Below are positions 59,401 to 64,000 of a stretch of 64,000 nucleotides of DNA, piece after piece. The stretch is from Dryomyza anilis (taxonomy: Eukaryota > Arthropoda > Insecta > Diptera > Dryomyzidae), in assembly GCA_951804985.1 (NCBI GenBank), contig OX638134.1:4774001-4838000 (forward strand), in the 5' to 3' direction. Numbering within the stretch: the first letter of the stretch is position 1; every line of letters begins with the position of its first letter. A program made the position numbers and the translations under genes. The notes below the pieces were generated by a model that saw nothing but the letters and a program-made list of their open reading frames with translations, was not told the origin of the DNA and searched no databases.

Positions 59401-61069
59401 AACATATAAATTAAAAATATTGAAAATTTCTTTTTTCGAAATCTGCGAACCGAAAATTTTTCTAATATGTTATTTATATCTTATGAAAATTGAATGATAT
59501 ATTTATTATAGTCTCATACAAATTATAAAATATTTGTATTGATTTTAATTAATTCTCATATTAAACAGTTTTTCCAATGCCATTCAATTTCCTAACACTA
59601 TTTCGCACCTATTCAAGCTGCCTATGCGTCAACCTCAAATACTTTTCGATGAGTCACCGATGTTGCAGCTCCAGCTCCATTTTCACCCAAATTAGCGGTC
59701 ATAAATAAAACACATTTCGCATGTTGAGCTGTTGTTTTATTTATTTTTATTTTTTTTTGCATCTGAAAGCCTGTATCAATTGTGAGCAATAATAATTCTA
59801 CCTGCCCGTGTTGGAGCCTACAATTTAGAGGCACTTTACCGAGCAACAGATACCTCCTCCCCTTTTTTTACCCTTTTCCCTAGTCAAATGACTCGGTGCT
59901 GCCCAAAAGTAACATAAACAGCAAATTATAGTTTGTCTAAGAAACGTTACAAAAACGTCGAACGACAACAAAAATTAAATAAAAAAAAATACAAAAATCA
60001 GCAAAACTTCACTCAACACCATCGCTACCTGTTGGCCAACGAATGAGTCATCCTCAGCACCGCTGCTGCTGCTGCTGCCGCCCTGAATTGGCGACTTTTA
60101 CTGGTGCCGGACGCCGAGACGGCTCAGAGCTCGTGCTCGACTTGCTGGCTGGCTTGGCTGCTTGTCTGACGGACTGACTGACTGGGCTTTGGCTCTGTCG
60201 CGCACAAGTATTGCACAAGCCTCGACTGTCCGACTGCTCGTCTGTCTGTCAGGTAGTCACTACATATCGTGGCCCCAACATTGAAACGATCGCGATCGTA
60301 CGGAAAAGGTAGCCATATACAACTGCTATGGTATTGAAAACAAGCATAAGATAAAGTAATGGGGAAGCGCAAAAAATTGTTAAAATCAAATAACAACAAC
60401 ACAGCACACAACAACCCATCATGAGCGGTGGTGATATGAGTCATCGGCAAAATTGTTACTTCTTCTCGGTTGTTGTTTTAATTGAGTCTAAGATTTCATT
60501 TTAGCAACACAAAAAAAAAATTAAAAAAAAAAAAAAATCGACAACATTCACCATCATCCATTCCTGCTGAGTTAGCAAAAAGATATGCAAACATTACCTG
60601 CGTCAGTGCCATCAGCTGTTTGAAGACAGCTCTTTAGGAAATCTTGAAATTGATGACTTTAGATCGCGGAAGGTTTCAGCACGAACATATTTTCAATTCG
60701 AAAACTACACAAGGCTGGAACATGACCAGATTTCCATGTTTTTCTGGTGAGAATTATCTCAAATGATACAAAGTCGAATAAAAAATAAGAAACTAGAATT
60801 TTAAATCTGGGTTCCTGTCCATTTATGTTTAAAGCATTAACGTTAAAACATAAGCAATATACAAAAATATGTAAATTCAACTAGATGGACCCGTGCACGA
60901 CTCGTGCAAAGATTTTGTGTGGAGGATGCAAGGATATGGAGCAATTTTATTAGTATATTTTTTTTTTATTATTTATATCAGGGACCCGTCCTTTGCTGTG
61001 GACGTTTTTATTGGTTTTATAAATGTAGTAACCGAAACAAAACTAATTCTCCGCTAAAACAACTTTTCT
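59401..61069. other. Intergenic with a GC-rich island
   Basis: The stretch 60020-60260 is GC-rich with CTGCTGCTG and GACTGACTGACTG. On the minus strand it could be a first exon, since CCAACAG|GTAGCG at about 60030 is donor-like and CAGTCAGTC initiator-like motifs lie near 60180. No DPE is in place and no coding frame is convincing, so no gene is called. Confidence 0.4.
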
Positions 61070-61525
61070 CATGGACAATTCTTTCTCAGACTGTGCTTCC
61101 CCGTAGAATTCTTCCTCGTAAAGTCTTTCCCAGTAGAAGTTTTAGTGTTGTGAGTTTTAGTATGATGAGATTCGGAGAGGTTAGTTTAGGTGTGGTGGAT
61201 TTTAGTGTGGTGAGTTTTAGTGTGGTGAGTTTTAGTGTGGTGAGTTTTAGAGTGGTGAATGTTTGTGTGGTGAATTTTAGTATGGTGAGTTTAAGTGTAG
61301 TGAATTTTATGGTGTTGAGTTTTACTGTGTTTAAATTGAGTGTGGTGAATTTTATTGTGGTGAGTTTAAGTGTGGTGAATTTGAGTATGGTGAATTTTAG
61401 TGTGGTGAGTTTTTGTGTGCTTAATTTTAGTGTGCTTAATTTTAGTGTGGTGAATTTTAGTATGGTAAATTTTGGTGTGGTGAGATTCAATGCGGTGAAT
61501 TTGACTGTGGTGAATTTTATTAATT
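61070..61525 (+). repeat. 15-bp minisatellite (GTGTGGTGAATTTTA)n
   Basis: From about 61140 to 61525 the 15-bp unit repeats with GAGT/GAAT and TATG/TGTG variants. The lead-in 61070-61135 resembles the ATTCTTCCCCG block at 31140-32460. The 207-aa plus ORF and the 134-aa minus ORF are translations of the array. Confidence 0.88.
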
Positions 61526-62281
61526 AATTAATTATAATTTATTAATAAGCTATATACAAAAATATGTAGGTTCAATTTATAATTACTCAAATTGTAATTT
61601 TCCTACTGGTCACTTAAAATGAATTTAAACGAATTAAAAAATATATAAAGTCTGAGCAGCGTTATTTTAAACCTTTGTTAAGATCAACTTGGGACTAAAA
61701 TTGCAACGGAAATGCCTAAAGAAATATTTGTTCTTGTTTCTGTTTGATTTTTATGTCTACAAAAAGTCGAAGATGCAGACAATGTTAAAGAGTTTTCAAA
61801 TATGCCATAAATTTTAATTAATATAGATTGATTTTCGCATTTATATTAATGAAGATTTATTTAGAAATCATTGCTAAAACTTATATACTGAATTTAGTTC
61901 TTTAAGAATTGTGATATTTTGGGCAAGTGCTTTTTATTTTTTATTATTTATACAAATAAATCACTAAATGCCACTAATTGCCTAATGAAAACATTTGAAA
62001 TTATTGCATTTGTTGGAACCTCTGACAGCAACAATTATCATAGAATATTATCACCACCCTCGACAGCTGTTGAGTAAGCTAAAATATGATAATAAACAAA
62101 TTTCACTAAAGTACGTACAAAAGTTGTGAAAATATGCATTAAGTTCAATTTTAATGATTGCCGCTGTTTGACATGTGGTGGCTGATAATATTGAAAGAAT
62201 TGCTTTTGTCTGTAAATTATGGGGCACAATTGTAATATTTAAGTGACAGCAAAAGATATACATTTTTTTTTGTAAATTTCA
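61526..62281. other. AT-rich spacer, nothing recognised
   Basis: No gene or named repeat. Confidence 0.45.
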
Positions 62282-62588
62282 ACCATCCTATCCTATATTG
62301 GTCAATAGAACAGTTCTTGATTTAATAGTAAATAAGAAATAAATATTTTTATACAAACTCAAAAATAAATTCATTATCAGCCCATTTATAAATATAAACA
62401 AATTTATAAATTGTATTGAATTTGTTGTATTTTCTACCAATAAGAAAAATGTTTTGGAGAATTTATTGACTCGAATATTTTGTAGTATTTAATGGTATTT
62501 ACTAATTAAAATAATAATGTATCCTATTGACTAATATTAATAGTAAAAAGAACTATTAATTGTATGATATTTTTTCAGGGTGTATACA
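62282..62588. mobile_element. Decayed relative of the GCACCCAG MITE
   Basis: It shares TTGGTCAATAGRACA, TTTAATGGTATTT and ATTAAAATAATAAT, then CCYATTGACTA and TTAATAGTAAAAA, in order with 63053-63273. It ends TTTTTTCAGGGTGTATAC. The left terminus is unclear. Confidence 0.65.
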
Positions 62589-62601
62589 GAGACAAAATTT
62601 C

Positions 62602-62770
62602 TGGCAGTATGAAGGTAACTTCCCAAGACAAAATATGTAATTTAGACATATTTTATGGAAAATATCCCAAAAAAATGCCTGGCTGTCTGAAGGTAGCTTC
62701 CCAAGACAAAATTTTCAGTTTAGACATATTTTATCGAAAAATTTTAAGCAGACAGAGGCAAAGTTTTTAC
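62602..62770 (+). repeat. 78-bp direct duplication
   Basis: GAAGGTARCTTCCCAAGACA occurs at 62611 and 62689, followed in both by TTTAGACATATTTTATSGAAA. It lies beside the MITE at 62282-62588. Confidence 0.8.
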
Positions 62771-63052
62771 TAAATTTTACCTATACCCAAAAAATGCCGG
62801 GAATCTGCTTTTTAAATTCCAAATAATTTGTTAACTTCTAATTTGTCAGTCTACCAATTACCTGAGTATTTCGAAAAATATGCCAGCTATAAGGAGGACA
62901 ACATCCTATCGAAAGATTTGACGCAGACACAGATAGCTGCCTATTTATTGCCAGTCTCAAAAAATATTCCGAAAATCATCCTTTAAAATTCAATAAAATC
63001 CCTACACAAAAAGTTTAGCATTTTTTCAGAATACGTCTGGGTGCGGAAATAT
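62771..63052. other. Dispersed-repeat remnant
   Basis: It contains ATGCCGGGAATCTGC and GACGCAGACACAGATAGCTGC, related to the 7671-8180 repeat family. No gene. Confidence 0.5.
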
Positions 63053-63273
63053 GCACCCAGAAAAAAATTCCCTCAAATCCCATTGAAATTGGTCAATAGG
63101 ACAATTATTGGTTTAATAGTATACAAAAAAGAAATCTTCTCATTAAACTCAATGGCAATGTCATGGTATTTTCTAGTATTTAATGGTATTTTCCGATTAA
63201 AATAATAATTTATCCCATTGACTATTTTTAATAGTAAAAAACTATTATTTATATAGTATTTTTTTCTGGGTGC
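63053..63273. mobile_element. 221-bp MITE with GCACCCAGAAAAAAAT ends
   Basis: The left terminus GCACCCAGAAAAAAATTC and the right terminus (complement GCACCCAGAAAAAAATAC) form a 16-bp perfect inverted repeat. The interior is AT-rich and non-coding. The minus ORF at 63073-63357 spans it and is not a gene. Confidence 0.8.
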
Positions 63274-63537
63274 GGCAAATACACACAAATAAACAGAATA
63301 TTTTCGAAAGTTTATAGCAGGTTCTCCAATTTTGTAGAATTTTATTGGCAGATTCACGGCTTATTTTGGGTACGGGCAGAATATCTACAGCTTCTGATAC
63401 TTCTCCATTGTCTTTTTGAAATATGGCGAAAAAATAATTTTAAACTAAGAAAACGAAAACGTTACCAAGAAAACGTTACCAAGTTGTGATATATTTAAGT
63501 TAAACCTATTGTTTCCGTTTAATGATTTTTAGGATAA
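63274..63537. repeat. Dispersed repeat related to 7671-8180
   Basis: GGCAGATTCACGGCTTATTT followed by TGGGTACGGGCA matches 8049-8083 in the same orientation. Related TTTTTGAAATATGGCGAAAAA follows. Confidence 0.65.
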
Positions 63538-64000
63538 AAAAATTCAATTTTTCACTAAAAATTCAATTTTTCACCAAAAATTCAATTTTTCACAAAAAAT
63601 TCAATTTTTCACAAAAAATTCAATTTTTCACAAAAAAATCAATTTTTCACAAAAAATTCAAATTTTCACTAAAAATTCAATTTTTCACTAAAAATTCAAA
63701 TTTTCACTAAATATTCAATTTTTCACCTAAAATTAAAATTTTCACCAAAAAGTCAATTTTTCACTAAAAATTCAGTTTTTCAAATATTTCACAAAAAATT
63801 AAATTTTTCACAAAAAATTCAAATTTTCACTAAAAATTCAAATTTTCACTAAAAATTCAATTTTTCACTAAAAATTCAATTTTTCACTAAAAATTCAAAT
63901 TGTCACTAAAAATTCAAATTTTCATTAAAAATTCAACTTTTCACTAAAAATTCAAATTTTCACTAAAAATTCAAATTTTCACTAAAAATTCAAATTTTCA
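63538..64000 (-). repeat. 19-bp A/T minisatellite, block F, cut by window end
   Basis: AAAAATTCAATTTTTCACT units are present, with several CACAAAAAATTC variants in the first part. It continues past the window end. Confidence 0.93.

Noticed and set aside
60027..60190. Minus-strand first exon in the GC-rich island
   Set aside because: There is a donor-like CAG|GTAGCG and initiator-like motifs, but no DPE or TATA at the right place and no credible coding frame, so it was left as a note only.
60904..61527. 207-aa plus ORF and 134-aa minus ORF
   Set aside because: Both are translations of the 15-bp GTGTGGTGAATTTTA array. Open frames on both strands show it is repeat-driven.

Overview
This is a eukaryotic, insect-type window that is very AT-rich. 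It is dominated by transposon remnants and tandem repeats, with few exons. A dipteran hexamerin gene, CAA/CAG-rich noncoding stretches, short AT-rich introns and an Inr+DPE core promoter all point to a higher fly. The repeat load suggests a large-genome fly such as a tephritid, but I cannot name the species. No bacterial-style operons, rRNA genes, CRISPR arrays or free-standing tRNA genes were seen.

Only two genes can be supported. (1) A minus-strand gene enters from the left. Its core promoter is at about 5242-5209, a long 5' leader follows, and its first coding exon is 4318-4126 with a GTAAGTAT donor. Everything left of 4125 is therefore probably its first coding intron. (2) A complete three-exon, plus-strand hexamerin (storage protein) gene runs from 45776 to 49206. 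Its exons are 45776-45851, 45919-46046 and 47284-49206, giving 708 aa with a signal peptide. An initiator lies 25 bp upstream of the start codon and an AATAAA lies 128 bp past the stop. Its second intron holds a MITE remnant and a SINE fragment.

Region by region: 0-4.1 kb holds SINE and MITE copies in an intron; 4.1-5.3 kb the first exon, leader and promoter; 9.4-11.8 and 14.1-18.4 kb two large blocks of a 19-bp A/T minisatellite in mostly opposite orientations, separated by a CAA/CAG stretch and a second (GGAGTGATCATTTTTC-like) array; 20-21.3 kb purine-rich 9-bp arrays; 21.6-22.3 kb endonuclease fragments of a non-LTR retrotransposon; 22.3-22.6 and 25.6-26.5 kb foldback-like elements; 30.6-32.5 kb a 429-bp MITE and a second foldback-like block; 33.9-34.8 kb a third minisatellite block; 36.4-37.5 kb an almost pure 9-bp array; 38.0-39.6 kb a degenerate satellite; 41.2-45.0 kb an inverted repeat pair, a MITE, a LINE reverse-transcriptase fragment, a SINE and a (TA)n tract; 45.8-49.2 kb the hexamerin; 49.8-50.2 kb another MITE; 53.7-56.3 kb two inverted minisatellite blocks around a GATCG-rich island; 56.3-59.4 kb arrays with a TGCATGACAT core; 61.1-61.5 kb a 15-bp array; 62.3-63.3 kb a further MITE family; 63.5-64 kb the sixth minisatellite block, cut by the window end.

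The most noteworthy content is structural. One 19-bp repeat family occupies roughly 9 kb at six loci in both orientations, and its variant markers sit at exact multiples of 19 bp. Two MITE families share CCC termini and an apparent 2-bp target duplication. Several elements have inverted arms built from short tandem repeats, like foldback transposons.
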